Positions 1 through 12,172 of a stretch of 24,174 nucleotides of DNA are shown piece after piece; within the stretch, counting starts at the first letter, position 1; the number at the start of each line of letters is the position of its first letter. The position numbers and the translations under genes are program-made. This stretch comes from Pelargonium cotyledonis (taxonomy: Eukaryota > Streptophyta > Magnoliopsida > Geraniales > Geraniaceae): the NCBI GenBank assembly GCA_036897625.1, contig JAYMTA010000792.1:1-24174 (forward strand), in the 5' to 3' direction. The notes under the pieces are model-generated. The model saw only the letters and a list, made by a program, of their open reading frames with translations. It ran no database searches and was not told the origin of the DNA.

Positions 1-19
1 TCGGTGTTTGTCACAGCTT

Positions 20-97
20 ATGTTGCCTGCAATGTATCTGAGCTGCAGCGAGATGATTGACAAATGGGAGACGTTGGCTTATGTGGAGGGATCATAA
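20..97 (+). pseudogene. CYP72-type cytochrome P450 fragment
   Basis: One forward frame reads MLPAMYLSCSEMIDKWETLA followed by YVEGS and a stop at 95-97. This resembles the stretch of CYP72A P450s around 'LMLPAFYLSCSEMI.KWE', in the N-terminal half before the I-helix. After the stop I see no continuation of the P450 (no E-helix, I-helix or heme-binding Cys motif), so only about 25 codons are recognisable. The piece touches the left edge, so more may lie outside. Most likely a decayed gene fragment. The match is from memory of the family and is short. Confidence 0.5.
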
Positions 98-680
98 TTA
101 CTGATGAGATAGGCTTTCTGATGAGATAGCGAAGCTAGGAAATATAATTACTGAATACACTCGTGGCTTAACTTCGAGGATTCAGTACATGTTAGATCGG
201 GTTTGGGTTGTATATGGTAGATGTGAACCCTAGTTAAGAAAAAGATGTGGGTTGGTCCAGATTCTGGTTCAATTCAGGTCATGTTTGGTTCTTTTGCCAA
301 TAGAAAATAAATTATTATTTTATTATTTATAAAAGATCTAATTAGGTCCTTGAACTTTCGTACCCAACACATTTGAACTGCAACATCAACAAAATAATGA
401 AATAAAAATAATTATTTCAAGCTATAAGGAATGTGTCTTTTTCACATTTGAGATTCATTTGTTTCATTCACACTTTGAACTCTCAAATTTTGTTTAGAAT
501 TCTCATTAACACACCCTTATTTTACAATGCTAAAAATTTTTACTATCATGTTCGAGGTGAATCCCCACTAGATATCAGCATATCGCTTAACGGTGTGTTA
601 CCTTGTGTTGTGTAGGCTCTTAGCGTTCAAGGTTCAAGTATTCAGATGAAAGTCCAATTCAAAAATATTGTTAGTGTGAA
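98..680. other. Intergenic, 3' flank of the PP2C gene
   Basis: AT-rich sequence without convincing coding potential. The 60-codon forward open frame at 433-615 has no recognisable domain and no gene-like composition. The part nearest 690 is probably just beyond the PP2C polyadenylation site. Confidence 0.5.
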
Positions 681-689
681 AACCATTCA

Positions 690-695
690 TTTATT
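690..695 (-). other. Candidate polyadenylation signal of the PP2C gene
   Basis: AATAAA on the minus strand, about 160 nt downstream of the PP2C stop codon, a normal 3' UTR distance for a plant gene. No transcript evidence is available. Confidence 0.4.
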
Positions 696-855
696 TGAGC
701 TTGTGCATTTGTTTTTTTCATGTGACTTGATGTAGCTCCAATACAACAGGTCTATATAGCTCTAACTATTCAGGAAGACAAAACATACATGAGAACAGTT
801 AGCTGTTTCTTTTTTTAATTGCTATGTAAACAAAGATCGAGAGCCCGATGTAAAA

Positions 856-3027
856 CTAATTGTTGGGTGAGTAATATCCTTCTGGTTGATGATGAAAAAA
901 GAGGCAAATTGCAGAGATATCATCTACTGCAAGGGCGGGTCTTTTGCGTTTCCATGCACGAGTTGCGCATTGGACGAGTTTCTTAGCTGATTTTTCTCTT
1001 GTTGAACCCGCAACGATTTGCACAGCCTCTTGGTTCGAAATAACATCCCATACCCCATCGGTCGCCAAAATGAGAAAATGATCATTGGTAGTGATGTGTC
1101 TGTGAGTAACATCAGGCACAGAAATGAGACCAAAGTCCTTAACACAGTAATCACCAAAGGCTCTGGAGACAGCAAGTCCTGGAGTTGGAGCATTTGGCAT
1201 CCACACCCTGTACACTCCTGGTTCATCTTCTAAGCAGAATACTCTACCTTTTGACTCTCTTATTCGTTCAGCTTCCTCTGCATTGATTGCAAACAAATTA
1301 ATCGTTTATAACTTGTCAGATAACGAACACAATCAAAAACTTAAACTGATAGTTAAAGTCTTCATTTGTACTTTAAATATTATATTTCAACACTTCCTCT
1401 CACGTGCAAGTCTTTTATGATTTTGCAGGTGGACTGAAGAGCAAACTTGTTATAGGTTTGGCGTGGATCAGTCAGATATATGAATTTATTTATACAAACA
1501 TTTGATTCTATGTTAGAGAATCAAGTTAATTGAAAGGTAAAACCGATAGCTAGAAGTTCTCATATATACTTTTGATATTATATTCCGACATATATAACTA
1601 ATCATGATTTTATTACTTACGAGGTATGTTGGGCTTGAAATCAACAGTCAGCTGAAGTGCTACCAAATTCCCATCAGCACAAGTAGTTGCCAAAACAGCC
1701 CTAGAGTCTCCAACATTTGCAATAACAAGATGATCACCCTATAAAGTAATATAATTCATTTTGTGAGCATATTAATTAATTGATTAATAATGATGAGTAA
1801 TTGTAATTAATTATGAGTATGTATGTATGTATGTACCTGTCTAACAAGGGTCAAAGCTGTAGTGCCACTCCTGAAAGAATCAATGGTAGGATGTTGCTTA
1901 AGCTCTTCATCAATGGCAGCATATGTTTTAAGGAATGATTGGTTCCAAATATGAAAATTGAAGTCATCACAATCACATGAAGTTTCATTGGTTGCAGCAA
2001 TGGCTTCTTGCCAATTGCATAGCAAAGAAGATGGCACACAAACCCTTGTCTTTTTGGAAACAAGATGGCCCCATGAACCATGCCCATCAAATATCCCACA
2101 CAATATCATGTCTTCTTGGCATCCAAACTCCTATTATGCACATAAGATCAACAAGATCATTAGTATTATTGTTTCCTTATTCGATTGTACGTATTAACTA
2201 TAAAATATACATACGATGAAGGATCTAGGGGTGGGCCGTAATGGGCAAGTGTCCACCCTACCTTGATAAATAGCATATTTATAACGATTATGTTTTGTTC
2301 GGTGTTGATTAACTACCCTCATGTATTAAAGGTCCGCCTATCAAATAATTCTGAAAAGTATAGTATTGATTCAATTTCAAATAAATATGAAGACTCTTCG
2401 ATTTCAAGTTTGTTTATGTGGATTTTTTGGTGGGGTTTTACCGTTTTCATGCAAGACATAGATATTTTAGTTATTTTCCGAGTATATACATTCATAGCTA
2501 GCAAATTTAGGGTCGGTCGGTTGTTTAACCCTAACTCGACCCTATAAGATTTTCGGGTTATGCTTGGGTTCTAGGCTTTAAATACACTAATTTTGCGGGT
2601 TTACCCAACCCAACTCAAAATGAGATAAACTCAATTATAACTCAAACCGATCAACTTTGAGTTGGGTGCAAATAAGGTCACGTGTCAGGTCCCGATTGTC
2701 AACTCTGATATATATTAATTAGTAAGTTGAATAGAATGATCAAGTATATATGGATGTAAGTAAATGTACCTCCCACACAACCAAAGAATCTTGGTTAATT
2801 CCTTTAGTCCCTCTCTTAGAGCAAACGGATACGAAATTATGAGAGTTGTGAGAGTGGACTGTGCCATCAGGAGAAGTAAGCATGAGTTCATTTCTCTTTG
2901 CTTCCTTTGCCAAATCTTGTGCAGCTTCTCTCCCAACACTATTACTATTATTCATCATCTTCTTCGACCCTTTCTTCATCGATACCGATCTTGCCAACCC
3001 ATCAATAAGAGCTGGAAAATCCACCAT
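856..3027 (-). CDS. EGR3: Clade-E protein phosphatase 2C, EGR3-like
   Basis: Mg/Mn-dependent Ser/Thr phosphatase of 363 aa, with exons 3027-2770, 2130-1837, 1738-1621 and 1277-856, all GT-AG and in frame. The start is supported by MVDFPALIDGLARSVSMKKG, which parallels the N terminus of Arabidopsis At3g16800. Metal-site motifs are complete: KRGTKGINQD (D80), DGHG (D101-G104), GDSRAV (194-199), GLAVSRAFGD (257-266), ATDGVWD (D297) and VDDIS (D342/D343). The SLLCNWQ and DEPGVYRVW stretches are typical of clade E. DGHGSWGH has Ser where the family usually has Pro. EGR phosphatases are known as plasma-membrane-associated negative regulators of growth under low water potential, so this role is inferred from family. 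The gene follows PLD-zeta in tandem, about 1.4 kb downstream. The symbol rests on similarity and synteny. Confidence 0.93.
1817..1836. repeat. (GTAT)n microsatellite at the PP2C intron 2 donor
   Basis: About five tandem tetranucleotides. On the gene strand the run begins exactly at the 5' splice site, reading CAG then GTACATACATAC. It therefore forms the first 20 bases of the 98-bp intron 2. Confidence 0.8.
2495..2708. mobile_element. Degenerate hAT-like MITE in PP2C intron 1
   Basis: A roughly 214-bp block rich in GGGTCGG and GGGTT words within the 639-bp intron. The left end reads TAGCTAGCAAATTTAGGG. The right end, reverse-complemented, reads CAGAGTTGACAATCGGGA, giving imperfect terminal inverted repeats like the 'TAGGGCTGACAA' ends of non-autonomous hAT elements. 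No clean 8-bp target duplication is visible and there is no transposase, so this is an old copy at best. Confidence 0.4.
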
Positions 3028-3042
3028 CGATCCCTCTAAACC

Positions 3043-3121
3043 CTACATGCACCACAAACCAAACCAATTCATTAACATCATCATACCAACAAAATACCAT
3101 TAACAACAAGAAAGTACGTAC
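3043..3121 (-). other. 5' UTR intron of the PP2C gene
   Basis: On the minus strand a donor TTG/GTACGT and an acceptor GCATGTAG/GG bound a 79-bp AT-rich stretch just upstream of the ATG at 3027. Reading through both sides gives stops and no earlier in-frame Met, so the upstream exon would be leader only. Predicted from splice consensus alone. Confidence 0.5.
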
Positions 3122-3155
3122 CAAGAAATAACCTTGTTTCTTAACACACGACCCC

Positions 3156-3182
3156 TCAGAGCTTCAAGAGTTTCTTCAACAT
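3156..3182 (-). other. Short upstream ORF in the PP2C leader
   Basis: ATG followed by eight sense codons in total (MLKKLLKL) and TGA, in the predicted leader exon. It would be translated only if transcription starts upstream of 3182. A five-codon ORF (MSHLA) lies slightly further upstream. Confidence 0.3.
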
Positions 3183-3189
3183 ATATATT

Positions 3190-3833
3190 ACGGCTACGCC
3201 AAATGAGACATATTTACGAAAATACCCTTGTGTGTAGAAAAATACAATCTTTACATGACCTTGAATAAACTAGTTAAAGATTTGGCAAATTTGTAGCGGA
3301 GCTTTTGTTTGGGAGATTAGATGAGAATATGAAATGTTAGTTTATGTAAATATATATATAGTATGAAAAAGTCGGTCTATGGCGGCAATAAAATAAGATA
3401 TTTTTGTGGTTAAAAATGGAGGTAGGAGTAGTTGTAAATTAAAATGATTGATAAAGAAGAGAACATGATGATGATGGGATGATTGTGATATGTGAAGGTT
3501 TGTGTTGAATTAAAAATAACAATATTATTATTCATTGTGTACATGTTGATAGATTATGATATCTTTTGTTACCTCATATATGGTATGGTATAGTAGAATA
3601 TGATATCTTGTGTTGTGTTTGTGGCTTCCAATGACCATAACAAAGTAACAAACACTAGGCAGCTATTAGCTGGCAACTCCATTCCAATATGGATGGTTTC
3701 AAAAGTCATGCCTAGTCCTAGGCTTTGCCCTACCTCATTGTTTTGTGACCCACCCCATCAAATAAATTTCATTCCAATCCATTGCTAGATTCTTGTATTT
3801 AATTGGAATTATGATATTTTTTTTCATTGCTCA
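3190..3833 (-). promoter_or_regulatory. PP2C promoter region
   Basis: Non-coding sequence upstream of the PP2C leader. A minus-strand TATA-like run (CTATATATATAT) at about 3348-3361 could serve as core promoter with a start near 3320. The phrase TATGATATCTT occurs twice about 45 bp apart (near 3556 and 3600). The forward 62-codon open frame at 3600-3788 has no family resemblance. I see no G-box in this stretch. Confidence 0.35.
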
Positions 3834-4212
3834 TAAAGCTGACAATTCGTGTGTTGCTGAAAGTTGTTCGTGAGCTGCACAATCTAACACGAACATGTAT
3901 AACACATTTAGTAATCGTGTTGTATGACCTAATACGACAACACAAAACACAAACACGATAACTAGTCAATGGGTTGGGTCGACACGATCCAAGACATTCT
4001 ACACAGTAGAACCAAACATGTTTGACATAACCCTATCAAACACGCATGGCATGACACTACCTAACAATTCAAACACATTATTACATATAATTAACGATCA
4101 TACCCTGTGTATTGACCATGTCAAGGGTGCCACAACATGACTAATTAATCACGCGTACATGTTTTGAAAGCCCAACACGAACGCGACGCATTTACAAAAT
4201 GTGCAAGCCTTA
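3834..4212. mobile_element. hAT-like non-autonomous repeat, intergenic
   Basis: A 379-bp block dense in CACGA, AACACG and GTGTTG words, including GGGTTGGGTCGACACGAT, typical of GT/CA-rich hAT-type MITEs of dicots. The left end TAAAGCTGACAATTCG and the reverse complement of the right end, TAAGGCTTGCACATTT, form imperfect terminal inverted repeats. The flanking 8-mers do not match, so the boundaries are approximate. It contains no open reading frame for a transposase. Confidence 0.5.
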
Positions 4213-4502
4213 AAACTCTAATTTCGTGTCACGACTCTAAGTTTGTAATAAGAGAAGTCAAAGACCCAATTGTAATTCTATTTTGTATTGTTATGTATGC
4301 AATTAGATGAGGTGAAGTGAGTACTCATTTATACAACAAGAATGACTTTGTAAATACAACCACCGAACAAGACGAGGCTACAATGAATAAATAAAGCCTC
4401 TCTCCCTCTCCCTCTCCCTCTCCCCTGTAGTATGCAAATTGAACAAAACTTTCCAAGATTAAAGAAAAAAGCCAATTGTTGTGATTCCTCCAACTCCATT
4501 TG
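4213..4502 (-). other. Probable 3' UTR and 3' flank of PLD-zeta
   Basis: Downstream of the PLD stop codon (TAA at 4505-4503). It contains a CTCTCC-type hexanucleotide run at about 4398-4425, purine-rich on the gene strand. No canonical AATAAA is seen on the minus strand, so the cleavage site is not located. Confidence 0.4.
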
Positions 4503-5290
4503 TTAATGAAAAACTTGAGGAGATGCATAATATTCACTCTCATTAAACACAGGCCTCAAATCTTCTTTACACATGAAATCCAAGGGGTACGAAACCAGAT
4601 GCCCCTTCACCGACTTTAGTCTCTCCATCGGATCCATTTTTTTCATGTCTCCGTTTTGGTAAGACTCCAACTTCTTGGGGGCTATCCCTAAATCAATGGT
4701 TGTATGCCCAAGTTTTTCCTTGAAAGAGGCCATGTTATGCCTCAGTGCAGCTCTGCAAGTAATCATATCATATCATATCATATATTTGCACAACTTAATT
4801 ATAAACAAACATATATATCAAAGCATACCTGGAACTTATAAGATCATTAGGTATGCAAGAAAAGACGTCTTGGTAGATTGCCGTGTTCGTCTGTCAAATG
4901 AATCATTGACATGAGGTAAGTTATTAATTTAACACGAAATACAAGAGAAAGGACGTATATAGCCAGCTATATATGCTCGAGTTATAACAATGTATGCTCA
5001 CCTTTGCAGTTGCCATCCATATGTCCTTATAAGTTGAATCAACAATGGGGTCGATAATTTGGCTCATCTGATAACACCACAAAACAAAGCACATGTACGT
5101 CGTTAACCCAAAAATACTCTCAGCTCTATGAAAATTTTGTGAAAAGAAAATTACTAACCCCTCCTGCACGAAGACCAAGGTGTTCAGACCATAGCGAGAG
5201 CCGAAGACTTAGAGAAAACTTTCCTGCCTTCCACGGCTTTCCTCCCATACAAGAATCAACCAACTCTTTGTCTTCAATAAGTACACCAAT
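4503..5290 (-). CDS. PLDP1: PLD-zeta exons 17-20: C-terminal region
   Basis: Residues 947-1115, exons of 132, 66, 62 and 250 nt. Exon 17 reads [20 protein letters not shown]; exon 18 [20 protein letters not shown]; exon 19, only 62 nt, [20 protein letters not shown] with the last two bases of an Arg codon. Exon 20 ends [17 protein letters not shown] and stops with TAA. Residue matches with known plant PLD-zeta proteins are very high across the final 50 residues. Confidence 0.94.
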
Positions 5291-8200
5291 CTGAAACCGA
5301 AATGTTTGACAATTAAGGGAAAGGCTTATAATGAGATGCAGATATGCAAACATAAATTAATTTTTAAAAACACAATAATTTAGGCCAGGATAAAAATAAT
5401 TATATTACAGATGGAGCAATTTGGATATAAAGATAAATGACACCAATAATAAATTTAATATAAGGAAACGCAAGGAATAAATTATCTACAAAAATATCAC
5501 GAGGGAGAAATTTGAATGTATAAGAATTTATAATGTCAGAGAGCTAAAGCTTCCTGAAAAAGGAAAAAAAAAAAAAAACTCATTGTATAAGAGTGTAGAT
5601 ATACACCATCCATATATTCTCTGATTTCACATGGTATCAGTGTGTAGATAGAGAATTTATCAGTGTTGGCCGTGTATCCTTCTCTGGCAAGGGCCGCAAG
5701 GCTGCCACTGACGGTTGACCATCCTCCTGATAATCGATCGAAGTTCTAAAACCATCACTGGCGCGCCGTAACTCGACCTGTTATCTCATTCGTTGTGAGT
5801 GTAGTAGATAATTCTTAAACTCCTCATGTCATGCCCATTGGGAAGTTGCACTTTGAATGTTGGAATACATCAAAAGAGCACTTGTAAAAGGTTTACTCTA
5901 TGAAAATAGGGGGCATACAGAGATGAACTAATATTGCGATGCAGATTCAGCAGGATGCCCTTCTGATCGGACATCAACTTCAGGGTATTGTCTCTTATTC
6001 GGAGGTAACCTAGTCTCGTGAAAAAGCAAGAAACAGAATGTGGTGGCAAGATCTAGTGTGGAAGCAAAGTATCAACCGATGGCTAATGCCACATGTGTGC
6101 TCATATGGTTCAAGCAACTTTTAGAAGGACTAAAGTTTTGCAAGATAACTCCGCTGAAAATCATATGTGATATTGAAGCCCATTGCCTCCAATCCCATCT
6201 TTCACGAATGGTCCAAACACATTGAGATAGACTATCATTTTGTGAGGGAGAAGTTGGTCTAAGGAGTCGTTACTATTGAGTTCGTCAACTCAAATAATCA
6301 ACTAGCAGATGTCTTCACAAAGTCACTTTGTGGGACAGCTTCCTAGTTAATTTGGAGATGGTGTTGTGGCCTATTGTTACAGTTAAAGAGTAATGGCTTC
6401 TCTCTGACCCAGTGCAGACTGCTATTTGAGAAGCGAATCAAGTTTAGATAGCTCTCAAGATTTCTGGCTCTATGACAAAAGAAGTGCATTCATTTAAGGT
6501 GGCATGGTTGTTTTCAAAGAGGAATGGATTAAGCTCAACTCTGATGGGGCCTTGAAAGGCCATCCCATAATGGCCTCTTCAAGAGGTGTTGGATCAGACT
6601 TCAGAGTGATATCACTGTGGCAGAGTTTCAGACCCTTAAGCATGGGTTAATGTTGTCTTTGGGATGATGGAGGCATATGGAGTGTCAGGTTGATTCATTG
6701 GTTGTGGTAACCCAAGTTAAAAACATGGATTCTGATAGGAATCTAGACAAAGTGATGGTGGGTGACATCCTAGCATTGCTTTGTCATACTACTTTAAGCC
6801 ATGTGTATCGAGAAGGTAATCAAGTGGCTGATGCTCTTGCAAATCTGGGTGGTAAGCCCAGGTTACCTTGGAAGTTTTCATGTTGGTCAGTCCTGGTGAT
6901 ACAGGTCATAACACGCAAAATAAACGTGTTTGGGTTCAAAAAATTACCAATCGTGTCATGTTCGTGTTGAGCCCATAAAACACGCACGCACGATTAATTA
7001 ATTGTGCCACAACACACACAGCACGACACGGAATGATTGGCACGCACGGCACGACACGGATTCAATAGTAATTTTACCTAAAATATAACCCCAAGTCATA
7101 TCATATTATCAGATAATTAGCATTTGCAATCCAACCTCTTGTTTTCATTGTTCCTCTTCGTGAATTTATTCATGTTGTGCTGTGTCGTACTATACGTGTC
7201 AACCCGACCCATTCAATTGAGCGTGTTACTCGTGTCGTGTCAATTGTGTTGTGTAAACATGAGTCATTTAGTTACCTTGTTAACGTGTCGTGTTCGTGTT
7301 TTGTGTTTATAATTATGTTGTGTTCGTGTTGGGTTACGTAGCACAATTGCTAATCGTGTCGTGTTCGTGTCAGGTCGTGCAACAAACAAACAATCTCCAG
7401 CACAACACACACATACGAATTGCTAGCCCTAGGTCCCAGTGGAGGTGACCAGTGTTGTATGGAAAGATTTTTAAGGCTTGACTAATGTTCGGGCCATGTC
7501 CCTTGTTTTGTGAGTAGTTGCTGTGTCTGTTTCCTTTCGTACCCCACCAAAAAGCATGAGAAGTAATGGGAAAGAAAAGAGTGAGTTTTCTAAAAAGTGG
7601 TCAAGTGTTATTTCATCTTCCTATTTGAATTTCGGGTCTCTTTGGTCATATCAGGCTGCTAGCATTTCATATTTAGCATAAATTAAGTTGAGCTTGAAAA
7701 TCAAAGTGGGATTTCTGTTATCTGTCATTGCCATTGACATCATGTTTTCTTGATTGAACTAGACAATTTATATAAAATTTCAAGTAAACAGTGAACAATG
7801 TAATGAGGAAGGATCCAGAGTGAAGTGGTACCTCCGAATCTCTTGATCCTAGTAAACTTCTGTCATTGATGTTAGCTGATCCAATTATACATATACAGTC
7901 ATCAATTATCATGACTTTACTGTGCACATACACCTACAAAACAAGAGATAAAATCAATTTTGTGCAAGCTAAACCTCTTGATGCTCAACCACACATTCAT
8001 TCATATAAACAGGATTTGCAGATTTGAGGATGAAAGTTAACAGTGAATGCATGTATTATATGTATGTAGCTAGGCAAAAATGACAGGAAATACCTGACTG
8101 GAGGCCACAGGACCACCATTGAACAGTTTACCGTATGCTCTAAGACCATAGAAAGAAATGTAATCATGTGTTTTAGGACCAAGAAGATCATAAAGATTAT

Positions 8201-11200
8201 GCAAAATGGAATTCTGTCCTCTGCTAATTGTACGATACTGCCAATGCATAATAGCTCTTACAGAAGCCGCACCACCATCATCAAGACCACCCTGTTAAAA
8301 TTAAAAAATTATGCAAAGATACAGTATCTAAACTCCAAATATGAAAAGAAATTAACTGAGATTTAGAACCTGAAAACCTGGCAGCAGAGGTATGACAATA
8401 ATCACTCTGAAACTCTTCTTATCATTATATGCTCGCATAATTCGCCGGTACAAAGCTTCTAGCACACGATTTCGTATAATTTCATCCCCTGAAAGACCTG
8501 ATATAAAAAATTGATTCTGGATACAAGTTTCCCATGAATCAGCCATAAGTTAGCTTAGTAAATCACAAATGATAACTTTTAAAAAGACTCGTCTTGCACA
8601 AAACTTACAGTTCCGGTAAGAAAAAACAAAACTGAAAACATAAAAGGAGACTAAATAGAAATTATTTGTAGAAATGTCAGTAATAAATACTCCCTCCGTC
8701 CCAAAATGAGTGTCCTGTTTGACTAAATTTTTTGTCCCAAAATGAGTGTCCTGTTTCTATTTTTAGGTTATTATATTATTGTTTTTTCCATGTTACCCTT
8801 ATCACTTAGCACATGGGCAAATCTGCACATGGGGTGTAGCCGTGTAGGTGAGAAAGTGAGTAATATTGGAAACACACTAGATTATATGATAATTCTTAAT
8901 ATTTGCAAAAAATGGAAACATGACACTCATTTTGGAACTGAGAGAGTAGTTGTGATACCATTATAGAATATTACCCATACCTTTCCACCCATTTGATGCA
9001 AAAGCATACAGGGCAATTCTGTTTCTATGGTATGTAATGTATCTCTCAAATATAAAATCAGACATCGTTCCCACTCACTCTATGATGGTCGAGGGGGTCG
9101 AGGGGCTGCCTAATCAGGATTTCCTATTTATAATTAAAAACACATACTGTAGGGAAAAGGGATGGGCATCCATCCTGACCCCGAAAATTATATCCTTCCG
9201 AATTTGATGGATGGAAGTTAATTATTTATAAAGATATTCTTATTAAGTGGAGCAATATGTCCATATATGAATCAGTCCTTCCATTCTTCCTTCCTACCTA
9301 CCTACCTACCAAAGAAAATCATGTTTGTGCTCTTCTTAAATTCCTTAGAGTTCAATTTACCATTCAACTATAAGCTAAGTTCTCAAGTAGTTATGTTGTT
9401 AAGAAAATATGGTTCACGACACTATTCTGTCAAGCATAGTAAAAATGTTGGATGCAAAAATTATGATAAACTCCATGTTGCCTCCTTGAAGTATTCCAAT
9501 GAACTGATGAATACATAATGCAATAAGAAAACTGGAAACCTCATTATATACCTCAATATAGATGAAATGTTCCGCTTTCTCAATAAGAGAACAATATGCG
9601 CAATGAATGCTCTCTTCAATCTGGCTTGTTCCAGCAGACCATTGACTGACGCTCCTAATAACCTGAAAATGAAAAGTTTTAACAATGGAATAGTATTGAG
9701 TCCAATGTCATAATCAAAAGACAATAATAGTGAGCATATTATGAAAGGTAAATAGACCACCATGTTACAGTCACATAACTATGAAGTAGTCACAGATAAA
9801 GACACCAACCAGACTATGCCTGTCCTTTTTATTTCAGTAATTATTCTCGACAATATATAACTTCAACAATGAGCTATAAGAAAGTGACACTTGCAGTATG
9901 TAGCACCTTAATTTTTTTTTTTTTCTTTTCTTCCCAATAGTGATACTAACATTAATAATACCACCAAGAGATGACTAATTTGATAAGAACTCCTTGCACC
10001 TAACTACAGATATGCAGAATTATTTTATGTATGCACTAACAGCACATAAGCAAACCTAAAAGACAAGCATAAAGCAAGTAGATCTTGATTCTGAGGGGAA
10101 AGAAGAAACTTTAGGATGGAGAAAAAAAAATCTATAAACTTGACAAAAAAATTGCAAATGCTAGATACAGTTGTTGTGTTCACATACACAAGGAACCAGG
10201 GGCACAACAAAGGTTTAAATAGTCATATTCTCACTCCATAAATAACAGCAAAATTCAAGCCCGCTACATTGCTTGAACCAACAATTGAGATAGAGGGGTA
10301 AAGAAACCCATTGGAATTCAGAAATATCATTGATGACTGTACCATACATCAGCCAGAAAACATGTTTACTGATGGAGTCCTCTCCAAGGGAGTGGAAGAA
10401 GCGACAAAATTAGATTTTCAGGTCAGTGGTTCTAATCATCGTACTTGCAGTGGCAATTGCCAATTAAAAAACAATGGAGTCCTTAATTGGACTCGTAAAC
10501 AACGTTGTGTGTAAAAAATGGCTCAAACAGGAAAAAAAAAATATTTCATCAACAAAACCTCAAAACAATGATCAATATTTAACACTTTAGAAATCAGAAA
10601 ATTGTGAGTCATCATTGATGTTTACCCAAGAATAAAAATAGTATTAAGTCTTTATGGATCACAACACACCTGACAATGGCATGAAGCACGAGGACCCACT
10701 TGTCCACTATCATCCGCAGACCCAACTTGATCACACCGCTCTTGTGTTTCCCACCAATCTGAATCTGATGATACGGGACCAGGATGCGCCACCGAATCTG
10801 AAGTGGTTTTCACGTATATATCTGAGGAGTTCCCGTCATCTACAAAGCCTTTCATTGGTGTGTCTAATTTTTCTTCGGTTTTGGACTTTCGAAAAGAAAA
10901 AGACACACTTTTACTGGGAACAGAGTCCAACCCATTTGAATCTGGGCTCCCATTGGTCCCATCCAAACCATCAGCCTCTTGAGGCAAAAGGAGTGGGATA
11001 TCTTGCAAGGAGGACTTGGAGTTAAAGGAATCTTGTCTTGGAATGCTTTTACTACTGTTCTCAACGGTCTTAGTTTCGATCTCCATCTCCCTGTTTTTTC
11101 CCATGTAGTGTGGAATAACCATGTGGTGCTGAGGCATAAGTAATGGAATCGCCTCTTCATATGGAGCTTTGTTTCTCTGAACAAAAACATATCATATTAA

Positions 11201-12130
11201 AATGATAAGATATCATAATCCTAATAGTATATTAATACCAATTCTGCTATATCATCAACCTTTGCATAGTTCCAGCGCTGAACAAAATGCCGAGCTATGT
11301 CACGGCAAGGTGGTCCCCAAAGGGCACAATGGACATCATGCCAAGGCATACGGGGATACTTTTCACGATCCACCTCATCCTTCATTGCATCTTCCCATGA
11401 ATTTGGCTCAGATTCTCTGGAAAAAATATACCAAAAATTCATTACATCGAATAAAACCAAAAAGGCCAAGTACTGGTTCTTGTTACTGATGTAGGACAGT
11501 CGGTAGAAACTAAAAGAGAGGGAGAGAAAGGAAACCGCAATTAAGTTTGAATTTTCAATATCATCAAATCAGATTCAAAACTAAATATTCGTACTATATG
11601 TATAGAATACAACCAAATCTTATCCAAAACAGTTTAGAATCTACTCCAAAGAAATAAAGAAACTGAATGCTAGTTAATATAGGTTGTCCTCATCAGTTTC
11701 ATTCATCAACACCTATAAGAGGTTCCAAATTCTCCTGATTCTGTATACAAACTACTCTCTATCCCAAAATAAGTTAAGCTATACTAAATTTGGATGTACC
11801 AATTTAATTAATAACTTTCCCCTTTGATAACGAACTTATGATTTGATACTTGGGTTACCAATAATGCCCTTCAAATATGTTACTTGTAAGTTGTAACAAC
11901 ATGAGTTTGTTACAGAAAGTCAAGCACTATTAAAATAATCCTTGCTATTTACATTAAGTTCATGATAGTTAAACTATTGTCACTCCAGATAACAGTTCAT
12001 GTAAACTATAATCAACATGCTCAACAGAAAATACATAGATATTGTACTACAAGTGGTTTTGTGCTTCTTTTCCAACTGTCCAACGGGTATCCAGGGACTG
12101 GAGAAGAAAACATTGGCATAGATGATGATG

Positions 12131-12172
<42 letters not shown>

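Noticed and set aside
1018..1233. Plus-strand and alternative minus-strand frames over 924-1233
   Set aside because: Shadows of PP2C exon 4.
10654..11025. 123-codon plus-strand open frame
   Set aside because: Antisense shadow of PLD-zeta exon 12, whose minus-strand frame matches the family.
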